NCBI GenBank assembly: GCA_013339765.2
Contig: CM023448.1
Span: 194,968,409-195,032,408, forward strand
Direction: 5' to 3'
Source: Haemaphysalis longicornis
Taxonomy: Eukaryota; Arthropoda; Arachnida; Ixodida; Ixodidae
DNA length: 64,000 nucleotides
Position 1 is the stretch's first letter, and every line of letters begins with the position of its first letter. The notes beneath the pieces are model-generated. The model worked only from the letters and a program-made list of their open reading frames with translations. It searched no databases and was not told the origin of the DNA. The position numbers and the translations under genes are program-made. Positions 10,160 through 21,298 of this stretch are shown here, piece after piece.

Positions 10160-10985
10160 CATGGGAACCACAGCGCCAGTTTGCCATTACAGTGCGGGGG
10201 GGGGGGGGAGAAGTACATATATATCATAGACAAAGAAAGCAGTTAATAGTGAACACATGAAAATAACAATTACAGTTCAGAACAAATCGCTGACACAAAC
10301 CAAGAGCAAGAACCGTTAATGTATGCGCAACAACAACGACAACGAAGAAGATAAGCAAGACATAATCGTACATGTGCGAAGCAAAACATGGTTCTGGTGG
10401 CGCAAGAAGGAAAAGCACTGAAAGGAAATGAAAACCCAAATGCGAAAATGCAAATCACACGGCTGAAGCAAAGGCATCACTAGGCATCACTGAAGCAAAG
10501 ACAGCGATACGACATCACTAGGCAACCTCTTCCACTCACTGACCGTCTTAGGGAAAAAAGACATCTCAAAAGTACTGTTCTACATCTATATTCTTTAATC
10601 TTAAGTGGGTGATCGCGCCTTGCAGAAGTGTACTCTGGAGCCTTTATATAGCTATCACGATTGAGGCCGCTTCTATTATGTATATACTGTGCAAAAATTT
10701 TAATCTGAATGTCTTTCTACGATTTTGAAGGGTATTCCAGCCTCAGTTTTCTTTTGTTTGGGATGCGCTAAAATACCGAGTATAATTTTGTACCACGAAA
10801 CGTGCTGCTAAGCTTTGTACCCTTTCTAGTTTCATTATGTCGGTCACAGTCCAGGGGTCCCAGATGGTACAAGCATATACCACTATTGGCCTTATGTTAG
10901 TCTTGCAAAGTAAATTTCTTGTTTCTAAAGGAAAGCACTTCGCTTTTCTACGTGTTCTTTAATCTGCTTGATTCACGTAAAATTT
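10160..10985 (-). pseudogene. CR1-like LINE, 3' fragment of the RT region
   Basis: The minus strand reads, with frameshifts, through the conserved post-RT segment: IRPIVVYACTIWDPWTVTD, then KLERVQSLAARFVVQNY, then an NWGWNTLQNRRKTFRLKFL block. This order is that of CR1/Jockey-type polyproteins (the L-E-Y-A-x-x-V-W-D segment). The last 350 bp are 3' UTR with a G-tract at 10196-10208, then the (TTTA)n tail. Endonuclease and RT core are missing. Confidence 0.7.
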
Positions 10986-11615
10986 GACCGAAAATTGATT
11001 AGCGACTAGAATGGTGAGGACTAGATGACATGCTCTTCCGGAGCCAAATCTTGCAAAATGAATCGATCATTCTATTAATAAATTCTTGAAACTGTTGGTC
11101 ACTGGCTATTACACAAGGCGTTCACTGCCTGTAGCAAATCCAGCGTGACTCCAGGACCTTCGGATATGTTCACAAGTTTAATGTAACGTCAGGGTGAATG
11201 CGGCAGCGAATAATTTCGGAAGCTGGAACAAAATCGTCATGTTTCTACCGACACGAGACTTCGAAAGTGCCAAGCTATTTCTTAATTTTTTTGCAGATGT
11301 GGGGTGCGTCCAAGAACAGCAACAAAAGAGCAGTGTCAGACTAGTTTGCTTGAACGCCATAGGAAAAAAACATCTACCGTCGGCGCAAGTTGTAAATAGA
11401 ACGATGTTTGCATTGTAGGTGCCAATAGAGCATACACAGCTTTCTCACTCAAAATACCAACCGCTAAGGAATCTAGTAAAACCATGCAAAAAATTTTTTG
11501 TTTCACATAAAACAAGAGGCCACCTCGGGCACGAACAGAGTATTACTTTGCAGAAGTTTAAATAGTTTTCATGTAATTTATTCTCCGAGTCTTGAACCTG
11601 GTAGAGCAGCGGGCT
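10986..11615. other. Unrecognised non-coding stretch
   Basis: No named feature. Two opposite-strand frames at 11178-11418 of 60-74 codons have no recognisable domain. Confidence 0.4.
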
Positions 11616-11619
11616 AAAC

Positions 11620-11740
11620 TTAACGGGACACTGAAGGCAGAACCTAAGTTGGTCTAAATAGAAAGATTGGCATCCCCATAAAACGAATATACCAGTCTCT
11701 GAGTCAATACCGTGAAAATAATCGCTTAAATAATAAAAAA
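11620..11740 (+). repeat. Terminal segment of a repeat with GGGACACTGAAGGC end
   Basis: Starting at 11621, TAACGGGACACTGAAGGCAG continues into cctaagttgg. The reverse complement of the same kind of end (CGACACTGAAGGCAAATACC then AAGTTGG) lies at 25193-25155. The word is likely the inverted terminus of a DNA-transposon-derived family; only one end is present here. Confidence 0.45.
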
Positions 11741-11778
11741 AAAATCACGCCATATCCACGGAATGAATGATGATAAGT

Positions 11779-12342
11779 GGGGCGAAGCTCGAGAGGGGGA
11801 GATCATCGGTAACCGTAACTCTCCCGTGAAAGTTCGCCCATTACATCATTAAGAAAGACGTAAGACTGTGTGCGTACATTGTACAAATCAACTTTTATTT
11901 TTCGGACTCAATGCTCCCAGGCCCAGACATGGTGAAAGACACCGCGCCATCGAGGACTACCCCGCACCTCCACCACAATTTGTCACGTAGGATGGGACAC
12001 AACGGTAAAGAAAGAACTTTTATTCAGGGCGAACTTGTGCCCGAACAAGACGAGAGGAAACGAGCAAAGGTCCTTGCGTCTCGCTCGATCTCCGAGAACG
12101 ACTGCCTGCGTTCGTGGTGTGATCTCTTGCGTGATCTCCCCCTCGCAGTGCACGTGCGCTCGCGCCTCCGTTGGCGAACACAGACAAGCTCGCGCTCCCG
12201 GTGCTGAGTTTGCGCTGCCGGTTGCAGCCGGTTCTTGCGCGTGCAACGCGGCCCACTTTGCGACATCTCCGAAAGCATGCGGCGGTCACGTACCACGAGA
12301 CACAAGGGATGGACAGACCCATGGCTTTAGGAGCTTCGCCCC
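11779..12342 (-). mobile_element. Ty3-LTR-like fragment between GGGGCGAAGCTC inverted repeats
   Basis: GGGGCGAAGCTC at 11779-11790 and its exact reverse complement at 12331-12342 bound this segment. Read on the minus strand, the interior has an AATAAAAG polyadenylation signal at 12024-12017 and an LTR-like terminus ...TACGTGACA ending at 11981. A leader with GTGGTGGAGGTGCGGGG follows, and an ATG at about 11930 opens a 12-codon frame before a stop. That order (LTR end, leader, gag start) suggests the 5' end of a Ty3-like element. No second LTR or pol is nearby. The inverted repeats could instead belong to a MITE that captured this piece. Confidence 0.4.
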
Positions 12343-13665
12343 TAAAAAAATGAAGCTGTCAGCGCCCAGCAGAGATGGCGTCAACGGAGACTGAGCGGAC
12401 GTGCCAAGAGTCGCGCGACGAACAACATAACGAGAACCTAGCACACAGGCTCTCAAATAAACAACATAAAGTCATTCTTTGCACGCACACTTTAATAAGT
12501 CATAAACAATAATAAATGCGCAGGTATAATTCAAGTCATGCCAACATTCGCAAGCTGCCAAATTGCGGCGCCGGTGGCGGTTGCGATGGTTATTGCAGGT
12601 TCGGCGAACTAACATGTCTGTTATCTCCTTGTTTACATCATGGCGGCAAGCATCGCGTCGACCTTCCATGGTTCCGCTTTTCTATGGACAGTAATGTGCG
12701 TTTGATCGAACGAGTTTTGGGCTTCCTCACGTAGCGCTGTCGGCCCGAACTAAGTTTTGCACCCAGGCCGGCGTCCGAAGATGCGTGTTTGTTGTGGTCG
12801 CGCTCGCTTCACCATGAAATTCGACGGGTTGCAACTGAGAATGGACTGTTCCTACTATGTTGGAATTGTATTGGAATAATCACTATCGATACAACCACGC
12901 ACCGGGTATGTAGAGTGTGCACGACTTTTTTTAAAATCCTTCTGGGCTTGCGCGGGAGTGAAGTGACTTGTTCACCCCCGTAAATCGCAAGAAGCGAGTG
13001 GTATATACCCTCACAACGAACAGGAGGAAATCTATCGCCTCTTAATTTCACACTTCGGCCACAAAGCGCATGCCATGAGGAAGTGTTTGTTCGAAACCAT
13101 TTGTTGATTTTCTTGAACTTGAATAAAATGCGTGCGTTAAACCGGGTCTTTTGATTCACGGCGTTGTGTGCCGCTGTGCTTCCACTTCGGTGTGTAGTTA
13201 GGTAAAACGATACTATTTGTATAATGTTATGCACGTTTTTCATTCCATACTGGGGCCAATTTGTTAGTTGTGGTTTGGGCACTCGTAAAAGCTCTAGGCA
13301 TACTTCTGGTAGATGGGCTAATCGGCAACTGGCTTCGCAAAACATTCCACAGATGGCGCAATAAGCGTTAACATACAGCGACGGAAAAAAACGTTAGTAT
13401 TGCACGCTGTTACAAGTTAAACTAACAGGTGGCGCCGCGTTTTTAAGCCGAATGCATCGAAGCCACTAAACCCAAATTATCCATAACGGGAATGGAAATC
13501 AAAAGAGCACCCCTTTCGTCGTTCTCGCTGCGATTGCGCTGTCCGCTAGACGTTTTGTAGGTAACGTAAAAGGCCGCGTGCCACATTCACGTTGTTTACC
13601 TACCACCTCACGTCCCGTGCGGCACCAAGATTGACGCACAGAGAGTGGCAGGTAGCAGAAGTGTG
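12343..13665. other. Unrecognised stretch with a 178-codon minus-strand open frame
   Basis: The longest frame (13345-12809, minus) has no domain, signal peptide or family I can name, and its codon use looks like the surrounding DNA. AAATAAACAACATAAAG at about 12456 could be a polyadenylation signal on the plus strand, but no coding sequence leads into it. Confidence 0.35.
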
Positions 13666-13669
13666 CGAC

Positions 13670-13739
13670 GGGCAAGACATTTTTAAAGACGATAGTCTTT
13701 CTTGGGCTACTTAAACCGAGAAATTTTGGTCTATCTGTA

Positions 13740-13780
<41 letters not shown>

Positions 13781-13796
13781 GCGACTCGATTCAGCC
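13670..13796. repeat. End of the AAAGACGATAGTCTTT repeat family plus (GTCT)n
   Basis: AAAGACGATAGTCTTT at 13685-13700 is a near-palindrome. It is followed by ctacttaaaccgagaaattt and a (GTCT)n microsatellite at 13741-13780. The same order is found at 24176-24262, including the trailing gactcgattcagcc. Here the repeat is cut off at 13796 by the 3' end of the L1-like LINE; at 24.27 kb it continues into cacctggccaaagtaaa. The LINE therefore appears to have inserted into, or recombined with, a copy of this family. Confidence 0.75.
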
Positions 13797-16700
13797 ATTT
13801 TTTTTTCTTTATTGCCCATCTCGGACAGCAACACCATGTACCAGGTACAATGACAAAGAAAAAAATCACAATAATGCCGCCATGCCCCCCAAGGGCCGGT
13901 GTTGTCATTTAAAATTCCCTAAGCGTAGTCAGGGGTTCAATTTTAGACAACCACTCTGGTGGAGAGTTCTTCGCTCTCTGAACTTCAACAAACTGTGACA
14001 CACTTTCCCTAAAATACTGTCTCGTTGGTCGCGCGTCGACATCGCAATGCAGCCAAGCCATGCGAGAACGCCAAATGCTGTGCAGACCTAACAACATGAC
14101 ACTGTCAAATGGTACACCACTCTCTCTATCAATGCACAAAAAACGAATACCGTGTGAGCTAAGTGGAAAATCTTTCTGGAGTGACCGTTGGAGGACATCC
14201 CAAAGGAACACTGCGGCCCAACAATGAAGAAAAACATGCTCCACAGTTTCGGGTTGTTTGCAAATGGGGCAGTCGGTTCCCCATGGAACCGAGAGCCCCC
14301 TTTCATTCATCCAAGTAGCTACTGAAAGTGTACCCGTGTGCAATTTAAAAAAGAAAGTCTTTGCCCCAGGTGACACTTCCATTCGCTTGACTCTTTTTAA
14401 CACATCTTGTCCTGGACCATTGCTGTACAGAGCTCTATACAGTGGCACTGGGAAGACTCATCCTTATATAATTTTTTCCTAGTTACATTGGCCAGATATT
14501 GCATCGAAAAACACGTTGATAAAAATCGGAATGACAAAATAATTTCTTTAAAATATCCATGGACACCATCTGGCATGCAACTTGAAGAAACCACAAATTC
14601 TGGCAAAGCACGCATTAACCGAACTTGCATTACAGTGCGTAGAAAAGGGTCCTGTACATCGCGTAGAAACAAAAAATCGATTTACGAGTTGCCGTACAAA
14701 CAGATGACTCAATCCTATACCGCCGTCACGGATTCGCCGAAACAAATTCGTCCTACTGCTCCTTTCCCACGTGGACCCCCACACAAAAACAGCAAATACG
14801 CGATGCAGCTTCTGGACATTCAAACGCGAACAATGCAGCACTTGCATAACGAACCAAAGCTTTGCCACGAAGAAAAGATTACAAGTCGTGGCTCTCGCGA
14901 ACACTGACAGCCCAGTTGCTTTCATTTTTTCCGCTTTCTCTTTCAGTGATTGCACCTGCCCCCGCCAGTAGGGCTCACTGTCGCGATAGTATTCCAGAGG
15001 GGTTCCCAAGTACTTCACTGTGGTGGTTACCCAAGCTACATTAGCCAAGATCGCTGGCGTTGACATCCATTCACCGTGCCAAAACCCCAGGCATTTTCCC
15101 CAATTTACCAGACTCCCCGTGACCTCCCCGAAATGCTTCACTGTTTCCACGGCGAACATCACGCTTTCTTTGTTCGAGCAAACAACGGCAATGTCGTCAG
15201 CATATGCGAAAAGTTTGACCTCTGTCTCTTGTAATTTAAATCCGCTTATTTTACCATTATGAATGATGCTCAGGCACAGTGCTTCTATGTATACACAAAA
15301 CAATAAAAGGACTTAGGGGGCAGCCCTGACGCACCGAACGCTGCACCTCGATGACCGCTCCCAATTCCTTATTCACTATCAACCGTGTAGTGCAGTTCCG
15401 GTACGCCATCGCCACTCCCCGTACAATGACAGAACCAAGGTTGATGTGCTCTAAAACATAAAACAGGATCTTGTAGGAGACGCAGTCAAAGGCTTTCTCC
15501 AGGTCGAGCTGGAGAATCGCTACGCCCGAGCCCATTGCATCGCAACATTCCAGTACGCACCTCGCCTTGTGGATATTTGTAAATATGCTACGACCCCTGA
15601 TGCCACACGTCTGATGTGGACCTACAATTTTCTGGATTACCATTTGTAACCTTTTCCCCAGAACCTTCATAAAAATTTTGTAATCAACGTTTGTCAGCGA
15701 GATTGGTCGGTATGCTTTAACATCCCGTAATTTTTGCCTGTCGTCTGTTTTCGGAATTAGTATTGTATGGGAGGTAGAAAAAGATGGAGGAAGCGCTTCA
15801 ATGTCGTAGCCTTGATTGTACATGTCGGCAAGAACAGGAGATATCAAAGATTTCAAATGTTTATAGAACGCCGCACTAAGCCCGTCAGGGCCCGGTGACT
15901 TGCCCGGATTCAGGTTTTCGATGGCACACTTAACTTCCTCGGCCGAGATGGGTTGTTCGAGCCATTCCTTTGTTTCTTCATCCAAGCGTGGCAACGCACC
16001 GATAAAATCTCGCTTGTATTTTTCTAAGTCGGTTTCTCTGAAAGCGAACAGTGCCTTATAGTAATCGAAAAATGCGCGCTCCACTTCCTCTTTTTCCGAA
16101 GTTACGTAACCGTTGGTTTCTATTTCTTTAATAATATTCCGCCGGGCTTGCGTCTTTTCTATTCCTAACGCCCTTTTTGTGGGTGCCTCCCCGAACGTCC
16201 AATGTTCCGGCCTCGCGCGTACTAGCGCTGCGCGATAGCGGTCTTGGTCAATGATTTCGAGTTTGTGCTTAATCTGCCCTATGTCGCCTTTGAACATTCC
16301 TGGATTTTTGTTCTCCAACGCAATCAACTTTTGTAGGTTCGCGCGCAAAAGGTTTTCTTTTCTTTTTTCCTCATATTTTATACAGATAGACCTTCCTATG
16401 GCTTTTATTTTAACGTCTTGCTTATACATATCCCACTTGTCCCCGATTTTACCTTTGTGGCCTTCAGCTATTTCCGTAATTTTTTCTACTACAAAACCCA
16501 TGAATATTTCGTCATGTAACAGCTTTTCATTCAGTTTTCACAGATCCCACGAGAAAGGGGTGTTCTGTTTTTTCCTACCCCGTTTGCATTTAACCAAACA
16601 GTGGTCCGAGAAAGAAATCGGCTGTACATCATAGCCATGACATTATTGGATTAAATTTAGCGAAAAATAAAACCTATCTAACCGTGCGTGGCTGCACCCC

Positions 16701-17290
16701 CGAAAATGTGTGAATCTCACGTCTCTCGTACCCTCAAGGCATTCCCCGACATCAATCAAGCCGAATTCGTGTACTACCTCAGCTAGCAGACTAGTGCTAG
16801 CGTCTCTGTAGGTGGTTTCGCTTGCTTTATCACGGCTCGACAGTACACAGTTAAAATCCCCCAATAACATAAGCCGCCTTTCGGTGTTTAAGTGTTGCTT
16901 GAGGCTATCAAAAAAATCTAACCTGGCCTCCAATGCATTTGGCGCGTACACACAAATAATTCTGTACTCGACAGAGTTGCACTGGCAATCGCACATAACA
17001 AGGCGGCCAGAAAGACATGCTGTGACCACTTGCATTTCCAGGCCCGGCTACTTCTTTACGAGCAACACACAACCCGCCGACGTCCCCACAGCGTGACTTA
17101 CAGAAGCGTAGTAACTCGGCGTGAAACGGCGCACCATGCCCTCGGTCTCTTCCTCTCCGTCCACCTTCGTCTCCTGAACTGCTAGCACATCGATGTCCTG
17201 ATCTATTAAAAGGCGATATACCTGGCTTTGTTTTCTCTTTGAAGCCAGACCCCGAACGTTTAATGTTGCTACATTCAGGGACCCTTCCAT
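13797..17290 (-). pseudogene. L1/Tx1-like LINE ORF2 (endonuclease-reverse transcriptase), disrupted
   Basis: The APE-type endonuclease begins at 17290. It has the TLNVRG motif, a VQETK motif carrying the catalytic Glu, and after an in-frame TAG (17050-17048) a YAPN motif and LLGDFN. A frameshift lies in 16640-16500. The RT domain then runs 16501-15257: NPGKSPGPDGLSAAFYKHL, YRPISLTNVDYKIFMKVLGK, LDLEKAFDCVSY and RQGCPLSP. Another frameshift at about 15300 leads to 15303-14548 with FAYADD intact. A last shift near 14560 precedes the tail with the zinc finger CPICKQPETVEHVFLHC (14448-13909). The 3' end has AATAAAG at about 13810 and an A-run at 13797-13807. Motif spacing and the LTN-DYK-K-L block point to the L1/Tx1 group. 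It is the most complete element in the window but cannot make a full-length protein. Confidence 0.85.
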
Positions 17291-17299
17291 TTCGCCTCC

Positions 17300-18676
17300 C
17301 TTTAAATATTAGAGACCGCCGGCATGGTGCTCGCCCTTTCGCGTCCGCGTTTCGCTAGACGCTGCCCTCCTCCGCCGTGGAGACAGGGGGTGGCTGCTGC
17401 GTCGACGGCGTTGCTGGTGCCGGTTGCTGCGTTGCCGCCGTTCCTGGGCGTCCGCGTCTCTTCACGGCGCTGGGACGCGGTTTCACAGAGGAAGAGCGTC
17501 GCCCCGGGTTAGTTTTCAGCGGCGGCTCTTCGCTGCTGGCCATGGCTCCATCTTCCTCTCCCTCGTCCGTCTTGTCAAGGCCGCACTTGCCGTTGTTCCC
17601 AGCGCTTGCTTGCCCGCCCGCCTCCATCGTCTCATCCTCACTTGATTCGGGCTCGACTTCAGTGGGCTGTTGGTTTTCTAAACCGTCCACAGGAATCGCA
17701 GTAACACACGTTGCCGCCTCCTTCTGGTTCTTTGGCTCCGTGTCTTGGGACGGACTTGCAGGGGTCGCCTCCACCTTTTCCAGGTTTCCCGTGCCTTGTG
17801 CTGCTGCTTCCGCCTCGGCCACGTCCATCAAGTGCTCTCAAACTCTTCTCTATCCGCAGGCCCCGTCACGGTTGGTGTAAGTGCGGACGCAATCCGCGTC
17901 TGCATGGCCGAACCGACGGCATTTCGAGCAGCGAGGCACCTTGCAGTCACGGTGAACGTGACCAGTTCCTTGGCAGCGCAAACATTGCATGGGCCTGCCT
18001 GGCGCCACCAAGAGGGCCAACTCGCCTGCGACCCTGATTTGATGCGGCAAATCTTCCACCGTCAACCCGGCCTTGAGCTTCAGCGTTACCGCCCGCGTCG
18101 TGGACCCCTTGTCCTGCACGCCATGCACGCGCCATCTTTCCTTGGTGACTTCAATGACCTTGCCATAAGAAGCAAGGGCGGTACGCACGTCCTCGTCTTC
18201 AACGCCGGGCAGCAGTCAGTGAAAGCTTAAGCCTCACCTGCTTGGTCCTGCGGATCCACGAACGATGCACCGGCGACCCGTCACTTCCTGCTCGCCGGCC
18301 GCCAGCATCTTCGTTGTAGGCCCTCGGCACTTTTGAAGGTTCCCGCCCACACGTGGTTGATCTGGGTACGCCCCAACGCTTCATCACGTCCGGAGAGCAT
18401 ACCAACACGTGCGAGCATGTCTCTGAAGTCCTCGACGCGGGACTGGTCCTGGCTTTCAGCGTGGCGTTTAGATGGCGTGTTCACTCTACTAGGAAACCAG
18501 AATAAAACTGCTGGCGAACTCTCCCCGCTCTTGATGGAGCTAAGCGGCGGTTTGTACCCCTTTCGCGGGAGAGAATAGAACAGCGTAACCGACTCTGTCT
18601 CGCATCGATGGAGTTCGTATATCCTCCGCGAGAGAGAATAGAACAGTATAATCGACTCTATCAACTTCAGCTGCAC
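17300..18676 (-). pseudogene. L1/Tx1-like LINE ORF1 (zinc-knuckle nucleic-acid-binding protein), disrupted
   Basis: The frame 18676-18281 starts with three similar units (ES-I/V-x-LFYSL-type residues), then a LARVGML and ALGRTQINHVWAGTFKSAE segment. After frameshifts, 18188-17850 gives ALASYGKVIEVTKERWRVHG, typical of an RRM-like fold in this ORF1 class, and two CCHC knuckles, CLRCQGTGHVHRDC and CSKCRRFGHADADC. The C-terminal part (17831-17355) is acidic and Pro/Ala-rich with a basic RRGRPG end. ORF1 stops about 60 bp before ORF2. The usual role is coating the LINE RNA. The plus-strand frames across 17324-18230 are antisense shadows. Confidence 0.8.
18500..18665. repeat. Imperfect tandem repeat inside ORF1 start
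   Basis: Two to three units of roughly 55-70 bp share the words AGAGAATAGAACAG, then GACTCT, then GATGGAG. The minus-strand reading frame stays open across the units, so they appear as repeated ESxxLFYSL-type segments in the encoded protein. Related words occur in the array at 22.88-23.31 kb. Confidence 0.6.
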
Positions 18677-18719
18677 GCTTCAGGTGTGCAAAAAGGCAGA
18701 CACCTCTATGGCGGACGCG

Positions 18720-19430
18720 AACTCTTTGAAATCGTATGAAAAAGTAGTTACCTAAACAGCCACAGCGCCGGGCCATGAAACAAAGCGTACTTAAAATAAA
18801 GTGCAGCGTATTCAAAAGAGCGTGCGAGGTAGTGTTACACGTCCTCTAGGAATGGGTCATTTGTGTGTTCTAACGCAACGGTGTCCGTCGGACTACTTGA
18901 GCGTTGTACCTTTGCGCGGTCTTTTCATCGCGGCGGAGGCTGGCGCACGGACGCGTCTCTCCGATGTCTCCGTCTCTTTTGTGGCATTGAAACCGCCGTA
19001 GTACTCCTGTACGATGTCTGTGAGGTGCGTTTTGGTGTCGGTGGCTGTGTTTGAAGTATACCTGACTGGTGGAATAACATCGTTTGGCTGCTGCGGCCGC
19101 CGCTGAAAACGTAAGTCACCATTTCAGTTTTTCGTGCGCAGTACGGGATCGAGCTCGCGCTCGTTCCCGCCAAAACTTCAGCTTTATTTATAACAACTGG
19201 CGCTCGTGAGTGCTGCTTAGCCTTGTTGGTTCTTGCGAAGAATTAAGTGGTCACATACAATGTGCTTTCATTTGTGTGACACCAGTTCTAGCTATCCTTT
19301 TTCCGGCTTTGTGTTTTTCGAACAAGCGGCCGTGCTTCCCATCGCGGGTTCACGACGTTCAGCATGCGTTGAAACAAGACTCGTGTGCAGTATAAGAGTT
19401 GCGGATTTATTAAGCTGGCTTCTTTAGGCA
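18720..19430. other. CpG-rich non-coding stretch
   Basis: No domain is recognised. A splice-donor-like GAAAAC|GTAAGT occurs at about 19108-19116 after a GC-rich block, which could mark a first exon of a gene reading rightwards, but no coding sequence or promoter motif supports it. Confidence 0.25.
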
Positions 19431-20388
19431 CTGGACACATGTACGATTGGTACACGCGATTCGCATGCGACTGATCGTTACGACTGTCGCCACGAGTAGC
19501 CGTACGCGTGAATTTGAGACACATGGCCCGATGCGCGCATGCGATGTGTCGTCGGCGTCGCTCCGCCCACTGTTTTTGCTTTATGGTCAACTACGACGAT
19601 CGCTGAGCTGAATTTGCAGATTCCGCGCGTTTTTTCGCAAGAAATTGATAAAGCAAGCAATCTTGAAGCGTTTTCTGCCTTCGGGAACAGTCCGCGCTCA
19701 CGCCGGCCGCGCCTGCCAGCTCGACACACTCAGCGGCTCGAACCGGCGCAGACCACGGTAGCAACCGCTTGTCGCTGCTCTCCCGAATCAATCTGTTCGC
19801 TAAGAAGAAGTTCCACATGCGAAAAAGTAGGTGTTAATGTGGTGAAAAATTGTGCTAGGGATTGTTGTCAGGGCTTATTTTAAAAGCGGCGATCAGATAT
19901 CTGCCGCTATGCAAGCCTGCGCTGACCGGCCGTGTATGCCGCGGCGCGCGGTGCGCCGAGCGGTCGAGAGATGGCGATACCTGCGCGGAAGCATCCAAAC
20001 AGGCTACGCAGATGTCTTGGTCACCGATCGCTCAAACGGCCGTTATAGCCCAAATAAAGTTTCACATGCGAGAAAAAGGATGATAGTGTGGTGAAAAGTT
20101 GTGTTACGGATTGTCATCCGCAGTTGCACAGATAGCGGCGATCAAATGTCCGCCAGAATGCTAAGCCTAAGGTTCCCAACACCCGAGCCGACCCGAGCAA
20201 CGCAAGCCTGTTGCGGGCGGTTGGGGCTCAGCGGACTCTCGATCGCAATGATGGCACGACTGCATCTGGCTTGCCAGTCGCACGTCGTGAGCCTCCTCGG
20301 ACCAGCGAACGACCCAAAACAGGCCCTAACGATCAATCGTAACGATCAGTCGCATGCGAATCGCGTGTACTAATCGTACATGTTCCAG
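19431..20388. mobile_element. 0.96-kb non-autonomous element with about 46-bp TIRs and internal direct repeats
   Basis: The left end from 19437 reads ACATGTACGATT, two variable bases, then TACACGCGATTCGCATGCGA and CTGATCGTTACGA. The right end (20383 leftwards) is its reverse complement with one difference, giving about 46 bp of near-perfect inverted repeat; the outer CTGGA/TCCAG extends it to 19431 and 20388. Inside, a roughly 110-bp segment beginning CACATGCGAAAAAG at 19813 recurs at about 20063 in direct orientation. No transposase frame exists. Ends do not match a superfamily I can name with confidence and no target duplication is clear. Confidence 0.8.
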
Positions 20389-21165
20389 CGCTAGCTATAA
20401 ATTAGGCTTTCGTTTCATTATCTTCTTGAGCAACGTAAATATATTGTCGAGCGACAAGGTAATTACACTGCCGCCGGGCTTATCCGTCGGTTCCGTTCCC
20501 ATCTGGCGCGTCTGACGAGGCAGAAGTGAGCGACGGCGACAGCAACACCGTAACCAGTTTATTACCCAATCAGTTAGGTTGGTAGCGTCGCTTTATTTGG
20601 TTACCCCTTAAAATATAACGCAGTCAAAGGTCACAAGGTTCAATTCAACCTCCAAGTTGGCATAGATGTCTTGCAAAAAAAAAGAACGTGAACGTTTGTG
20701 CGTTCCGAACCCATTGTGTAGTGCGTTGCCTTGTAGCCTCTGGTCCCGTGTTGTTAGAAAACAATACTTAACGCTAATAAAACGTTGTACGGCTAGGAAA
20801 TTTCATCGCGATTAATTGTTTATGTGGCTACAGTAGCCACAACAAAATTTCACGGAACCGCTGGCGTGTTGCTTTGTCTATTGGACTTTTTTCTTATTAC
20901 CTTGCGCGACTGCAATAAGAGTGAAGCCCATTTTCGGTGAAATTCCGTACTGTTTTCTCAAGAAAGAGCCAAGTAACGGCTACCGTAAAACGTAGTATTG
21001 AAAAATGAATACTGCAGTACGTTTTGTTCATAGCGAGTGTGACAAGCTATAGAACTTTAGGCTGAATATTTTCACGCGGACATGTGGTAAAACTGCTGCT
21101 AGGTGCTGTATTTAGTAAGCAGCGTGCATTTAGCATTATAGTGAACTTTTTTTTACTTATTACAG
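20389..21165. other. Stretch before the candidate exons; nothing firm
   Basis: A possible donor (CGACAAG|GTAATTAC) at about 20453-20460 follows a short open frame, but the phase does not fit the exon at 21166. No other feature is recognised. Confidence 0.25.
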
Positions 21166-21298
21166 GCGCTACGACGTAAAGGTGTTTCCCGTGGATGTTC
21201 CAGGGCTATTCTACAATAGTGCTGTTCAACAACATATTGTGATCGCCTGGCGTTCGGAAGCAGAAAGAGAGCAAAGATGCCTGATGCGGCCGACAGCT
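21166..21298 (+). CDS. Candidate internal exon of an unrecognised gene
   Basis: A pyrimidine-rich acceptor (ttttttttacttattacag) precedes 21166 and a consensus donor CT|GTAAGT follows 21298. Between them one frame is open for 44 codons, starting RYDVKVFPVDVPGLFYNS and including VIAWRSEAEREQRC. Chance of both signals plus an open frame is not negligible over this distance, but the combination is better than elsewhere in the window. I do not recognise the protein. Its end phase does not match the exon at 22338 directly, so an intervening exon or decay must be assumed. Confidence 0.35.

Noticed and set aside
12809..13345. 178-codon minus-strand open frame
   Set aside because: No domain, signal peptide, splice context or family resemblance; length is within reach of chance in 64 kb.
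13741..13780. Regular repeats that might suggest a CRISPR array
   Set aside because: Plain (GTCT)n microsatellite without spacers; the genome is eukaryotic.
17324..18230. Long plus-strand frames of 108-167 codons
   Set aside because: Antisense shadows of the LINE ORF1, whose minus-strand reading has clear CCHC knuckles.
19431..20388. Pair of LTRs
   Set aside because: The terminal repeats are inverted, not direct; the internal direct repeats lack LTR end motifs.
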